A stretch of 64,000 nucleotides of DNA from NCBI GenBank assembly GCA_002205965.3, contig NADL03000590.1:2981001-3045000 (forward strand), in the 5' to 3' direction. Position numbers and translations under genes: made by a program. The stretch is from Kappaphycus alvarezii (taxonomy: Eukaryota > Rhodophyta > Florideophyceae > Gigartinales > Solieriaceae). Positions 9,652-21,260 of the stretch are shown here, piece after piece. How positions within the stretch are numbered: position 1 is the stretch's first letter; every line of letters begins with the position of its first letter. Below the pieces are notes generated by a model. The model was given only the letters and a program-made list of their open reading frames with translations. It was not told where the DNA came from and did not search any database.

Positions 9652-10155
9652 AACCAGACTTCTTGACTCCTTTGCCTATCCATGCAACACGTACACAGCC
9701 GGCAACAGCGTTTACTGATTCTCATCCCACCTCACCACCTTGCTGTAACCTACATGTATCAATCTTTACAAGTCCGTTCCTACAACACCAAACACTCAAA
9801 AAAAAAGCAACTCCTCACTCTTCTGCACGTCCTTTGCAGCACCCCGCTCCAGTCTCTACGCCTGTCATCTGCGATTGCCCTCGTCTTAATCCCAAGCCCC
9901 CACGCATCCTTCTTCTCTTTTGTATCCACGGTAAAATCCCTTCCCACCACCTCCGCCAGTCTTTACACCAGTCGGTCCAGCCCCGCCGTGCCCCACCCCC
10001 CACCTCCACTTTTTCCATTATGTCCCATCCCACCACTTGTCGTCATCGTTCCCGCTCGCATCTCAGTGCCCCCATTCCCATTATCCCTCCACTGCCCTTC
10101 ATATTTCCATTTCCCATGTACCCAGATACCCTTGTCCCCACTCTTTCTCGTCTTG
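9652..10155. other. Low-complexity spacer, maybe 3' end of ArfGAP gene
   Basis: Pyrimidine-rich on the plus strand. It encodes only Pro/Ser/Thr-rich plus frames and Gly/Trp/Arg-rich minus frames. The minus frames (for example GKWKYEGQWRDNGNGG near 10080-10130) could extend the ArfGAP tail if the stop at 10156-10158 is in the wrong frame. Confidence 0.3.
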
Positions 10156-11505
10156 CTAGGGTCCTTCTCTTTTCGATCCACAGGGCATCCCAAACGCACC
10201 CCACGCATCCATCCCGCCGCCGCTACCCCACCCCTCCGTTCCATTGCCACTACCCCACCCATCCGTCCCGTTGTCACTTCCCCACGCATCCATCCCCTTG
10301 CCACCACCCACGCTAGCCTTCATGCTAGTCGCTCCGCCCCGCCTTGCCCTGCCCCCGATCCACCTCCACCTATTCCACTATATCCCATCGACTTCCATTC
10401 ACCCCCGCGCCCGCTCGCGTACCCATACCCCGTTGCTAGTAATTCCTCCACCGCTCTTCATGCCTCCACCATTCAAGTCTCCAGCTCCCCCCTTACCCCC
10501 GCTCCCATACGTCCTATCAAAATCATCAGAGGAGAACCCCCTGAATCCTGCCCCGCCACCCCCAGCCGTTAAATTCTGTCTCAAGTTTTGCCTTAAATCA
10601 TCTCTACCGTCATCTTCATTCATGATTTTCGTCGCCTGAGTAGACACGTTTGTAAACCACGACGACAACATTCCCCCCAGCCTGAGCCGCCGCCTTCCCT
10701 GGCTTGTCCTAGAACATCCGACTTTTGCACCTGAGTTGCAAGACTTGACAAGTTTCGAGTTACGCTCTGGCCGGCCGTGTTCAAGTTTGACGCCACGCTG
10801 TTCAAAATCGCCTGGGAGGCCAAGTTCCCAATGCCACCAAGCCACCAAAGCGCTACTGCTGCTAGTTCTTCCGCCATTCTGGTACGACGAGCTGGAAATG
10901 CTCTGCATAGAATGAAAGTTCCATTGTTCTGTCGCCACATGTCCGACGAATGCCACGCCGTTCATGCCTTTAGATCCGTACCCGTTTGTCGTGGAAGATT
11001 TACCTATTCCGCCCATACCGTCATTCCTCCCATACGGTCATTTTCTCTCGGTGCGGATTGGGTGTTCACCGCCGCCAACCCCTGTTCCAAATGTAGACTT
11101 TGAGCAGGCAGGTTTTGGCTTTGGTCGATTTATCCTTTGGCGTGGAACATAAGGTTCGCCAGAGGCATTGGCCTTGAGTTTGGGCAGCGTAAATGGCTGC
11201 AGCTTCAGACTGGTACTTTGAAGCTATTTCTGTACCATGCAAGCCGTTTGCTTGCGTAAGCGACAAACTTGCGTTGCGCGCCTGCCTGCATACGCTGACC
11301 TCCCAGTCCTTCCAACGGTCCATACCAACGGAACGCACAAAGGAGATGTGAACACCAAGTCCACGATGTTGACCAGAGCAGTCAAGACAGATAAAAGTGC
11401 CGAAGGAGACTGTGGCCCATTGCGGGTTTTTCGTCCGCAGTCCGCGCACACTTTGTTTTCGGGACGCATTTGAAGCTCGCGGAGAATTTTCTTGGTGGGA
11501 TCCAT
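10156..11505 (-). CDS. ArfGAP (ArfGAP1-like) with disordered Gly/Trp tail, several frame slips
   Basis: ATG at 11503-11505 gives [19 protein letters not shown], then the ArfGAP zinc finger: CADC, sixteen residues later CLDC, with the [20 protein letters not shown] block and the [13 protein letters not shown] helix carrying the arginine finger. The frame slips in the T run at 11427-11431, just after the first CxxC. Further slips occur near 11295-11303 and near 11195. [20 protein letters not shown] follows the usual ArfGAP fold end. The rest is low-complexity: helices ([20 protein letters not shown], then [20 protein letters not shown]) that may act as lipid-packing sensors as in ArfGAP1, then a Gly-rich part and Trp repeats ([20 protein letters not shown]). 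ArfGAPs stimulate GTP hydrolysis on Arf at the Golgi. The 3' end is uncertain. Confidence 0.82.
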
Positions 11506-13295
11506 GTCTAGTTTGTGACGGAAGGGAAAAATGACAGGGACTTGGGGAAGAGAGGAGAGGGGGCGGTGAGGAAGAGGGCTGCGATGAAGGAACTGCGAGT
11601 TAATGGGGTCAGTCAAATTGCAACGGCGGGATACGGGCGAAGGGAGCGACCAGCTGGGGGAATTAGCGGTTGTACAAATAGTTGAAGAACCGATGTCAGC
11701 AGGGGCTTGTGCAGTACTGTACTACTGTACAATCAAAAGTTACTAAATGAGAGGTTTCCAGCAACCCATTTTGCTCATTTTAATTTGCTGGACTGTAGTA
11801 AATTCCGGCTTGCTGTACAGTACATGTACAAACATGAAAAGGCAGCCTGTAATTTTTGAATGAGTAACTTAATATTTTCGGATAATTTTGCAAAGTATCA
11901 CACTGTAATAGGAATTGTTCGTTCAGATTTTCGATGAATTCTTCTCCAACTACAAGCTTATGGGGCATGATTTCTTTAGGAATAAAAATTCCCTGGTAGG
12001 ATTTCTTTCTTTGGATTTTACGGTAGTGCCCTCTAAAAAATATCTGATTTCAGCAATATGTACAGTACTCAAGGTTCTTGGAATAATCAACCTTGGCCTT
12101 TCACAAACTGTACAGGTCCTTGATAGAACACAACACTGCGGTTTGCTTCCCGTAGTAAAAACTCAACTTGGGAATAAATGAAATTGCGTAGGAGGCAATT
12201 ATAATACTCGATTAACCTTCTTTTGCAAAGACACGTATGGTCCCTGACGAGAGCTAGAGAATAAACGTCTCCTCGAAAAATACTTCGAAACGGGCCACCG
12301 GTAATTATGTCATTTACTTCCATCATTCATGGTAACAACTGCCAGATTCCTCTCCTGCAACCATATCACCTGAAGAGCACCGAATTCCAAAACAGGGATT
12401 ATCTTCATACAGTTCTGAATCACCAATTTCGTTCATCACTAGTGCATAGATGTGCGACGCCGCAGAGCCCTGGGAAAAAAATTCAACTTTGGTAGGGTTT
12501 CTAAACTCTGTTGTGGGGCACGACAAATTACGGGCGCAGCACAAGTTGGCCATTGCCCAGCTAAGCTTCTGATACAGTCGAGTCTTCACTCATGTCGAGC
12601 ATCCGCTGCGAGATGCGACAGCTGCCGCGTATCTCTCGATGACCTCTGATGCTGTCACAGATGTTAATCTACCAAGTTGAAATGGAGCGGGACAAAATTC
12701 CATCACGACCTCAATGCCTTGCCGGGAATGGCTGCCACTTTCGTCGTCATCTTTCTTTAATAGCTGCGCAAAACTTCATCTGTGTGGTCATTAATAACGT
12801 CAAGTACAAATTCCTCCTTCGGGTCGTCCGCATAATTCCCAATCCGACCTTAGCCATGTCGTTGCGTAGGACGCAGCTCTGTCAATCGCAGTCGCTATGG
12901 AGATAACACGCAGTTGACTGAAGATTGGTTTTAAATTTATCGACGAGGGGATTTCTATTTCAAGAGATATGACATGAAGGTTGTTACTCTTTACATTGCT
13001 AATGCTCCTTCTCAAACTATCCATTTAAACAAAGAAAAAACTAGGACAAACAAAAGGTATACTGCAGGGTCAAGCCCTAGTAATTGTTCCTACTCACACT
13101 CAGCTGTGTAACTGCTCTAAAGGTCTACTCCACGTTGTCGGAAACCTTATAGTCCAGAACCTCTCTATAACCCGCCCTCCTCAACGAGTCTTATGTTGTT
13201 GGGCCGCAATGGCTTGTTTCACTAGGCATGTATCTGCTTTTCTTCACTTTGACACCTTCCTCAATCGCCAATTTTCACCTCACGTAACGTAAAGC
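11506..13295. other. Intergenic region with GTAC words and possible decayed coding relics
   Basis: About 1.8 kb without a defensible gene. 11710-11835 and 12058-12068 contain GTACTGTAC/ACAGTAC words. Minus-strand frames at 12323-12589 and 12087-12326 are open for 80-90 codons but show no secure motif. Composition falls toward AT between 11,750 and 13,050. Confidence 0.35.
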
Positions 13296-13903
13296 TCACC
13301 CTTTCCTCCCGCTATCCCCACTCAAGATACCATGTCTCCACTCCCGATGACTCTCCCCCGTCATTACATACATGCATCTTCTGGGTAAATGCACGACCCG
13401 CTTTTGTCCATCTGACGGCCTAACAAATGTCATATTTGCGTCTCCTTTCAAGCACATTCCCACGATAAACGGACCTAGCCTCCCATCTTATTATCGTTGT
13501 GCATTCGAATCTTATGATCCTCTCCCTTTCGATACAATGCCACATGAAATTGGTTGGGTGTGAATTCCTTTAAAACTGGAAACGCCTTTATAGCAATCGG
13601 CATAATCAAGTCTTGCAAAAAGCTTGGTAATGGGGTATTCATCACTTTCCCATTGGTGTATCGAAAGCGCCCCTCGGGCGTATCACGCTCATTGAATAGA
13701 TAATAAGGTCCATAGTTTTTCGTAATGCGAGTTCGTCGACGTGTCCACGGTGCAGAAGAAGCATCTACCTCTTGTAGTAATGCCAATTCTTCAGCTGCAG
13801 AAAATGCGTCTTTAGCAAGCAAAAAACCGGGCACGGTTGACGATTGGGATAAGGATCTTCGTGGGGAGAAGAGACGTCCGAGGAGGGACGAGTCTGGCGC
13901 CAT
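13296..13903 (-). CDS. AlkB-like 2-oxoglutarate/Fe(II) oxygenase, one frame slip
   Basis: ATG at 13901-13903. Residues 1-25 look like a short organelle presequence or disordered lead. The body includes FSAAEELALLQEVDASSAPW, RRTRITKNYGPYYLF, and the iron-site start QFHVALYRKGEDHKIRMHND, with His135-x-Asp137 as the HxD pair. The frame stops at 13475 after NKMGG. The missing half follows directly in the next frame: LGPFIVGMCLKGDANMTFV, VVHLPRRCMYVMTGESHREW and RHGI, supplying the distal His and the 2-oxoglutarate-binding Arg region, ending with TGA at 13296-13298. One lost base in the C run near 13474-13480 explains the break. AlkB homologues demethylate nucleic acids or proteins. The exact subfamily (for example ALKBH4/7/8-like) is not settled. 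Confidence 0.85.
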
Positions 13904-14227
13904 GTTTCTTTTTTAAAGCTAGTGCAACGCGAGATGGTAGTAGCTAGGACAATACGATGGATGAAGAGTGTTCAGAATAGTATGTAGTAGCAGCAGAGGT
14001 GAAACAATTTCTGATAGTCACCACAAACGTTGTCAAAGCAAATGTAGATAGATTCACTGCGCAAGGATGGGGCAAACGGCATAGTTTGTTGAAACCTTTT
14101 AAGGACTTCTTGTGGGGCTTGATTCAGAACTATGAAACAATTAGGGACCGCGGGTGACACTCAGTGAGTACATTTTCTCAGATAACGTTTGAAAAGGGTT
14201 TCCACTGTGATAAACCGTTCGCAATTT
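13904..14227. other. Upstream region of AlkB-like gene
   Basis: No coding sequence supported. It presumably contains the AlkB promoter and leader. Confidence 0.3.
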
Positions 14228-14775
14228 TTTTCGCTGCCCCTTAGGAGGGCTCAATTTGCTGGTGCTCCTTATATAGGCTCAATTTGCTGGTGCTTGTGCT
14301 GAGCACTTGAGCGTGCCCAGCCACCAAGTCCAGTATGGCCTCTATCTGCGTTAAATCCTCAGGTCGTATCTACGCCTGTCTCGTCTCGAGACTCAAGGAC
14401 AGTCTGTCGGACAGACTGTCCCTCAGGCTGTACAGACTAGATTTAGACCGCCGGCCTCTGGCCTCCCGTCTCTCCCCCGAGTTCAAGCCATCGAACTCAC
14501 CCGATCAGGTCAGACTCACTTGACCTTAGGCCGACTCACCGAGCCGCAGTAAACCCCCTTTACTCCAGGCTGTTACAGTCTGTTTCAGCCCGCAATCCCT
14601 CGCGCTCCCCCGCGCCAGCACAGTGCTCCTTAGATGGGCTCAATTTGTCGGCACTTCAGTACTACTTGCAGTACTTAACTCGTGTCAGTTACGGTCGGGT
14701 CTTGCTGTTTCCCTTCTCTTCTGCAGTGCCGACGTTTGAACGAACCGTCCTTTGCAGTACTGTACTGTACCTACC
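14228..14775. repeat. Palindrome- and direct-repeat-rich element at the edge of the AT-rich block
   Basis: The motif GGCTCAATTTGCTGGTGCT occurs twice close together (about 14249-14267 and 14276-14294) and a third variant (GGGCTCAATTTGTCGGCAC) lies near 14637. A TTATATAGG TATA-like box sits between the first two. A perfect palindrome with 12-base arms and a single central base occupies 14397-14421 (GGACAGTCTGTC arms), and GTCTCGAGAC lies just before it. CAGTAC words cluster at 14658-14775. The set resembles a terminal repeat or miniature inverted-repeat element. No flanking target duplication could be confirmed. Confidence 0.5.
14397..14421. repeat. Perfect 12-base-arm palindrome
   Basis: Arms 14397-14408 and 14410-14421 are exact reverse complements around one G. 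It could form a cruciform or hairpin, or act as a dimeric binding site. Confidence 0.85.
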
Positions 14776-15116
14776 CATCAGCAACTGATTGCTTTTATAG
14801 GACAGTAAAGGATTTTAAGTTCCAAAATTATGCGTTATATGGAACTTGATGTGGACACGCTTCGAACCTCTTACCTTGGGAGCTTAAATCGACTCGCCTC
14901 AATCTCCAATGGAACATGTGCCCTCATCTCGGGGAATGACAATAGTTTCGAAATATTGAACTACCCAAAATTCCTCCTCTTTGGAAAAATATAATAGTGA
15001 ATGATACAACTTCGTAATAGTTCAGGACTATTCCTGAAATAAAAGTTCTAGAGGAGAATGACCATATTTTCTTCCACTTTGAATTTATATTAAAAGTAGA
15101 TATTCAGCTTCAAGAG

Positions 15117-15152
15117 AAAGAAGAAGAAGTTTAATGCATTGAGTATCTACTA
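15117..15152 (+). repeat. Short dispersed repeat copy A
   Basis: The stretch AGAAGTTTAATGCATTGAGT followed by ATCTACT matches, with one or two differences, the stretch at 37285-37312. Confidence 0.6.
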
Positions 15153-18100
15153 ATGCAGAAGAAGAATACTGTATTAAAAGGGAAATCGATTTGGTCCTTT
15201 AATGTTTGAAAAGTGCGGATCGGCTATCCCTGGTGAATGCTAGACGTGTTCAGGATAATGGGTAATGTCACTCGTGTGGCTGGCTCAATGTATTAAAAGC
15301 AGACTGAGAATAATATTCTTTTGATGTGGGGGAAAATGGATTTAATTTCTTGGGACAGTGTGTGTTCCAGTTCTTTGGATAAGTGGTGCGGGTTTTTTCA
15401 TCATAAAGGTAGGATTCGAGTGTTGAGATAATCTACAGCGTTTCTGGAAACTAGAGGAGCTTCCGTGGAACTACAGATCTCTGAAACTACTTCAAACTAA
15501 AAGAGAGCAGCAAATTTTTCATTTCCTGCTCTAAGGATTTTTTTATTTGAAATTTTCGATATGTATAGTGAATGTACAATGAGTGCACGTAATGTACCAG
15601 TTTGAAGTGCAAGTAATTATTTAGTTCCTGAACAAATCCAATCATTCAAAACGTCAGGTACAGACAAAGCAAGAAAAACAGGAGAGATAAGAAACATATT
15701 CCCATTAAAGCTGGGTTACAGGATTTCATTTTGGTTGTAGTGTTATTAGTAATTTATTCCAATAAAACATTATTATGTAAAGATTATTTGAGATTTGTAT
15801 AGTCATGTTGACATAATATGTAAAGAGCGTGGAAAGAAAACTAAAGTATACAAAATTAAATCGGAAAGTAATTGTTTACCAACGAAATGGAATTTTAAAC
15901 TCACCGTACTTGCCTGTGTATACTTTGAAATGTATTTCCAATTTACAGTTGGGATAACTTTGTCGTTTACTATCGATGAGATTGTTTACGTAAAAATTGT
16001 TCACAAGCAATTTAACTTGGTTCTAGAATAAATTTTGTACCAATGGTGCCAGTGTGATAGCAAAGAGAAGTGCGAAACACCGTATTTGACCAAAATAAGT
16101 CACCATCAAACCCAAATTAGCAAAATAAATACTAAATAAATCCCCTTTAAGTACTAGTCTCCTAGAATTGACCAGTCCAAGCCAAAAGATGCTATCATTG
16201 TTAAAGGATGTTAGGTAAGGATATGGAGAAACATTAATTGCTCTGGGATTGGAAAAAGTTCTTATTAAGTCTAGTTACCGAAATATTGCTGAATGATCAG
16301 AGAAAATGGACCCTTTCCCCACTTCAGGAATCTTGTCACGTAAAACAAAGTAATTTCTCCTTTAACTGCTATTAGATAATAATATGCACCTGTTTCGACC
16401 TCTAGGGAGCGAAAGGCTTGAATATGAGTGCCATGTTTTTTTAAAACTTACAAGTAATGAGTTTTGGGCACCTTCGTCAAGAAGAGAGACATTTAAATCC
16501 CATCAAACTTCCGGTGATATTCGAAAGTGGTGCTTAAATATTGTAAAAGAATTATGAAACAAATTTCTTGTGAATAGTACAACTCTCCAAAAAACGTACA
16601 AAACAGCCGGTATTTGATTCCGAAGTTAAGTAGTTACCTGAAAAGCTGAATAAAAATGACACGATATTTTCACAGTAAGTACCATGAAAAGAGTGTAGGG
16701 CTCAAAATGCTAAAATATGAGAAATTTTTTCAAATTCGGAAGAAGAGGAATTATTTTCTTTGTGTTGCGTTAAAAAAATGCTTTATTGAAACAAAAATTG
16801 TTTTGAAGAATTAAACTGGGGTAAAAATTTGGTGCAAGTACATAGTGGGGTATATAAAGATATAAAATTGATTTTAAAGATAATGAAATGAGTGTAGTCT
16901 AGATGAATGCGATCTCGACTGATCTGTTAATTGTCTAATATTGTAGTGGAAAGAATATCAGCAGATCAGTGCATTACAATTGGGGACCTCCATTTATCCA
17001 TTGCAAAATTTTATTCCGCATATAATACTTTCGAATGCAAAAAGTAACGTTCCTTACTCGGAGCGACAGTCAATGATAATTGGAGCGCCATTAGCTGCTC
17101 GTTTAATCATTTACATGCAAGTATTTTATATTAATAGTATATAATTAAAGAAAAAGCCTTGGAAATTTTACGCAATAGCAAAAATTTTATGGTGCAAGAT
17201 TCATTTCATAGCATTTTTTTGAACGTTAAATTGTGATCCATGGAGTCTTTCAAAATTTTAGACGTGAAGTATTTGAAGGTTAGAATGAGTTCAAACTACC
17301 CGCAAAGATCATTTACCACGAAAATCACCTCCGCGTTTAAAACCTCAGTCTGTGACTCGTCGTGGCAAACTTAAATGTATTTATAGGAGAAGAGTGAAAT
17401 AATTTTCTCTCATAAAGATATCAATTATCGAAATGTTCCGAAAACTGAAATTTTCGTTTTCTCTAAACTGTTCTGGGTGTCCTCATGACACTAGAGTCTA
17501 CCGCTGACGACGGTTCGCAATATTTTCCGACCCACGAATCAATAAACGCGATGGTTTCTGGAGAAAATTACAGCAATAGATCTGAGAAGTATGTACACTG
17601 GAAGAATTACTTCCCGATCCATCTTAGCGTACGAAGGCATGCGGTTCAAATAAAAAAATAGGACATGACCAGGTATGGTTTTCGATATGCGATGAATCTA
17701 CTTAATGTGGCCCAATGCAGACTTTATTTCTACCTAGTTTCAGAAAGATAGAACAGTTAGGATGATAAAAAACAGTCATTATTTTTTTGATTTTTCATTA
17801 TTATATTTAAGGTAGTGTATAAAGTCGCATCTCCCTTGCCAAATCTTATTTTTCAATAAAAAGTTTTTAATATGAAGCGCTCTATTCACCCATTGATAAT
17901 CATAGATCATGAAAGAGGACTCTCTTTGATAAATAGAAACATTTTGAATTCTCCTATTTGTTTACTTGCGCTTTCATTCAATGAATTATTGTAGGGATCA
18001 AGAAAACTTATTCCGTAGAAACAGTATTAGACATTTTTCGATTTAATTTAGTAAAAGCAACACTGTGACGTAAAAATATGACCTAATACCAGCACGCTGC

Positions 18101-20499
18101 TGTATCTTAACAATTTACCCCTATTCTCGTGTTGGACTCATAAAAGTTTTTCACTTTCGGTTCATTCAATGAACATGCATAGAAACATCGGAAATGTGAT
18201 TTTAATTTAGTAAAACCATAGATAAAAGTACTTGCACGCATTTAATATCAAAATTCTAGTCGCAAAAGTCGTACTCTTAAATTAAAACACAACCCTTTAG
18301 TATTTTTTCTGATATTTTTTCTGGAAAAAAATATCTGTGACAATCATATCGAATCAATAGTAATAGACTTGGACATAAAAGCTTCAGTGGTAATAGTATT
18401 AGCGTACGAAAAAAAATGGGCCTTTAAATATTAAATTAAAAATTACTTAATTTGGACTCTCACAAAAAATATAATTAACCGATAAATTTAGCAATAAGCT
18501 CTGAAAAGGAAGCTTAAAATATCATATTAGTCGGTTTAAGCGAAGCGAAAATTATTATTGAAAATGAGAAAAAAGAAGAACGACTTGATGGATGTGGAGA
18601 ACTACAGCGAGATCAAAAATAGAAAATGATAAAACGTATAAAATATCGAAAAAAGCCGTACTAGGAACATATCATTTGTGATAAATTTGAAACTAACGGG
18701 GAAGAAATATATTGAACATAGAAGAACTTTACTCTAAAAATTATGGGATTAAAATTTACTCTAAACGATTTCAGAGCTTATAAAAATATTTAATCGTAAT
18801 TCCGTTGATCAAGTGGTTCTTGGAAAGTATCACAAATAATGACAATAAAAAACTGCTGAAAGGTTTGGTATCCAAAATGGTAATAAATATTGCCCCATTA
18901 AGTCCACTAGTGTACATAATTTTCTTTTTAAAAGAATACATAATATTTTAATATCATCGCTACCTGAATGGAGGAATAAAATTTGTATACACAAAAAGTA
19001 TTGCGAAAATATGTGAGTGTTCGGAAAGGACTAGTACACCGGTAGAAGTTTACAGAAATATGTGAGCACGTCGTCTGCTGGAAGCATAGAGGAACAGCAA
19101 TAGTGCTCTAGAGAAATGCAGCTGAATGAAATATTAACAGGATCAAGGATTATAACTAACATAAAACATATATTTACGATATCACAACCTTCTTTTGTTG
19201 CAATGTACTTTTATCCAATTATTTTTTTGCAAACTTGTTATCGCGAAGGAGATGTTAATGAGGTAAAGGAAAAATGGCGATAGAAAGGTCCTAATTAATT
19301 TACTTATTATTGCTCAGAAGTTAAAGAATTGAAAAAAGCTAATTAATTTCATAAAATGTAATATTACTCGGCAAAAGGGGGGTTGAGACGAGAGTTAATA
19401 CACATATAAATCTATTCCAAAAGTATTTTTCTTGCTTCAGATGAATCTCGGCCTGAGGCTTCATTGAAGGAACTGCTCCACAATGAAATTTCATGGACTT
19501 AAAAAAATAGAAAGTATATCCTCACCATCGAGAAATATCTAATCACATGAAAGAGATCAAATAGGCTCGGCAGATCAGTGATACTCCAAAATTCTCCTGA
19601 GAAACGGAGTGATTCTGGAGCTTATAAAATATTTAACATTGAGCGAATCAAAATCAAGGTTCCTTAGCTCCAAAAAAAATGGATATTACTTAGAGTAAAC
19701 ATTCGAAATCACCCATTAGAAAACGGCGGGATATGGAAGGCCGATAGTCTGTAGATAATTTCTCATTCGTTTTACCAAATATATAATGTCCTTAATGAGT
19801 CCAAGTATCGAAGTGTGGAGCATGTAAAATGTTCAATACTGTTGAAAATGTTTTCATTCCAAGAATGGTAAGAATTCTGTATTTGTTTCTTTCGAATACT
19901 TGTCCACTACTTTGCTTCATAAGTGTCTTTCTCTGAGCTAAAATACAAATAACTTCTGAAATAATTTTAGTAAAAGTTGGAGAATTCATGCATACCATAC
20001 GCTCTAAAAATTTGGAGAAGTAAAATTTAGAATATACACAAGTGATGGTATCAGTAGTGCAGACCAATACTACTTTAATCTATGTACAGTATTCGATACA
20101 GACTAGGATTACTACCAATGGACAATTAGTTCAAAAAAACTGGGGTTTTATGAATCAAAAAAGAGGATTTCGGCGACAATTTTCGAACAAGTGCGACTGA
20201 TATGAATATCATGGTCGACACATTCTCAGAACAAAAGAACAATTGTCTAATTTAATCAAAAAGAATCTAAAACTTCACATGAATAGTTTCTGATTCTCAG
20301 CAAAAATAATCAACTATTATAACATCGTTGTACAGTTTCTCTACATTCACTCTATATTTTGTCTCTATATTAGTGCAATCTTCACAATCCCGAGATAATT
20401 GGCAAATAAAGACACCCTGTTTTTTGAATTATCCAAACTTTGAAGCCTGATCACGAATTAGAGTGCTTTGATTTCAAGCTTTGCTTTTTTGGCATGGGA

Positions 20500-21260
20500 C
20501 CATGATGTATGGGGTCTATGGTAAATCAAGCAGCTTCCAAGTACAGATTTGGATACATTGTAGTGATATGCACTGAGACAGCACTAGAACGGTTACACTA
20601 CATATTGCGCAAAACACTGACTACACGTTGTTTTACGCAGCTTAGAGTTGTGAGATATCTGGTAGTAGATTCTTGTAAGAAGCAAGAGGAAAGGGAAAGT
20701 AGGTTAAAATGCACTCTGTGTAAAAGACACCAAATGAGCAACAGCCACCGATACACGTCCTCGGCGCAACAGGACAGTTGGGGTACACGTCCTCCCACAG
20801 GACAAAGAAACAAACAATGGTATAACCTGAAACAACCAACAGGCTTGCAGAGACAAGCTGGCGGACGGGGGCCAAAGGGTTAGTATGTACTATGGCTGCA
20901 GTCGCAGCTCCTTACTAAAAAGGTAACGCAAGTTGCAGGAGCAACAATTGGAGCCAAAACCAAAAAATGGTAAAATCGTCGGTACCTTCGGTACCTCTTT
21001 TCTCTGGCAGTGCTGTCTCTTTCCAAGGATAAATTATAAGTAAACGCTAGCTAGGTAGACGAGCTCTCTAGTTAGGAAACTTGTCCCTCCTTTAGTTTTT
21101 TAGCCATAAGTAAATATCAAGGTCAGTTTGTAGACCAGTGCCATGCCCAATAGGGACAACTAACTACTGTAAAGACACTGTAACAGTGTCAACATGTTGG
21201 ATGGCACCCACCATGTAATAGGGCTCAAAAATTGAATACTAAAATTACGGTTAGGGTCAT
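20500..21260. other. GC-richer patch with palindromes inside the AT-rich block
   Basis: Differs in composition from both sides. It contains GGTACC-TTC-GGTACC at 20981-20995 and GACACTG-TAA-CAGTGTC at 21174-21190, and a plus-strand frame of about 124 codons (20509-20883) without a recognisable domain. The make-up resembles a solo terminal repeat or the end of a retroelement, but no TG..CA ends or duplication could be established. Confidence 0.3.

Noticed and set aside
9663-10639. Long plus-strand Pro/Ser/Thr/His-rich frames
   Set aside because: Overlap the ArfGAP gene on the minus strand, and have the composition expected from reading its Gly/Trp-rich tail backwards.
12087-12906. Possible copia RNase H relic (SELYEDNPCFGI on the minus strand)
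   Set aside because: Only one weak motif. The expected following HID..YHF block and the preceding A..AEY block are absent.
14820-14910. tRNA-like GGTTCGAAGCG on the minus strand
   Set aside because: The surrounding sequence does not fold into the other arms.
20509-20883. 124-codon plus-strand frame in the GC-richer patch
   Set aside because: No domain, no protein-like periodicity, and overlapping minus frames of similar length. Not defensible as a gene.
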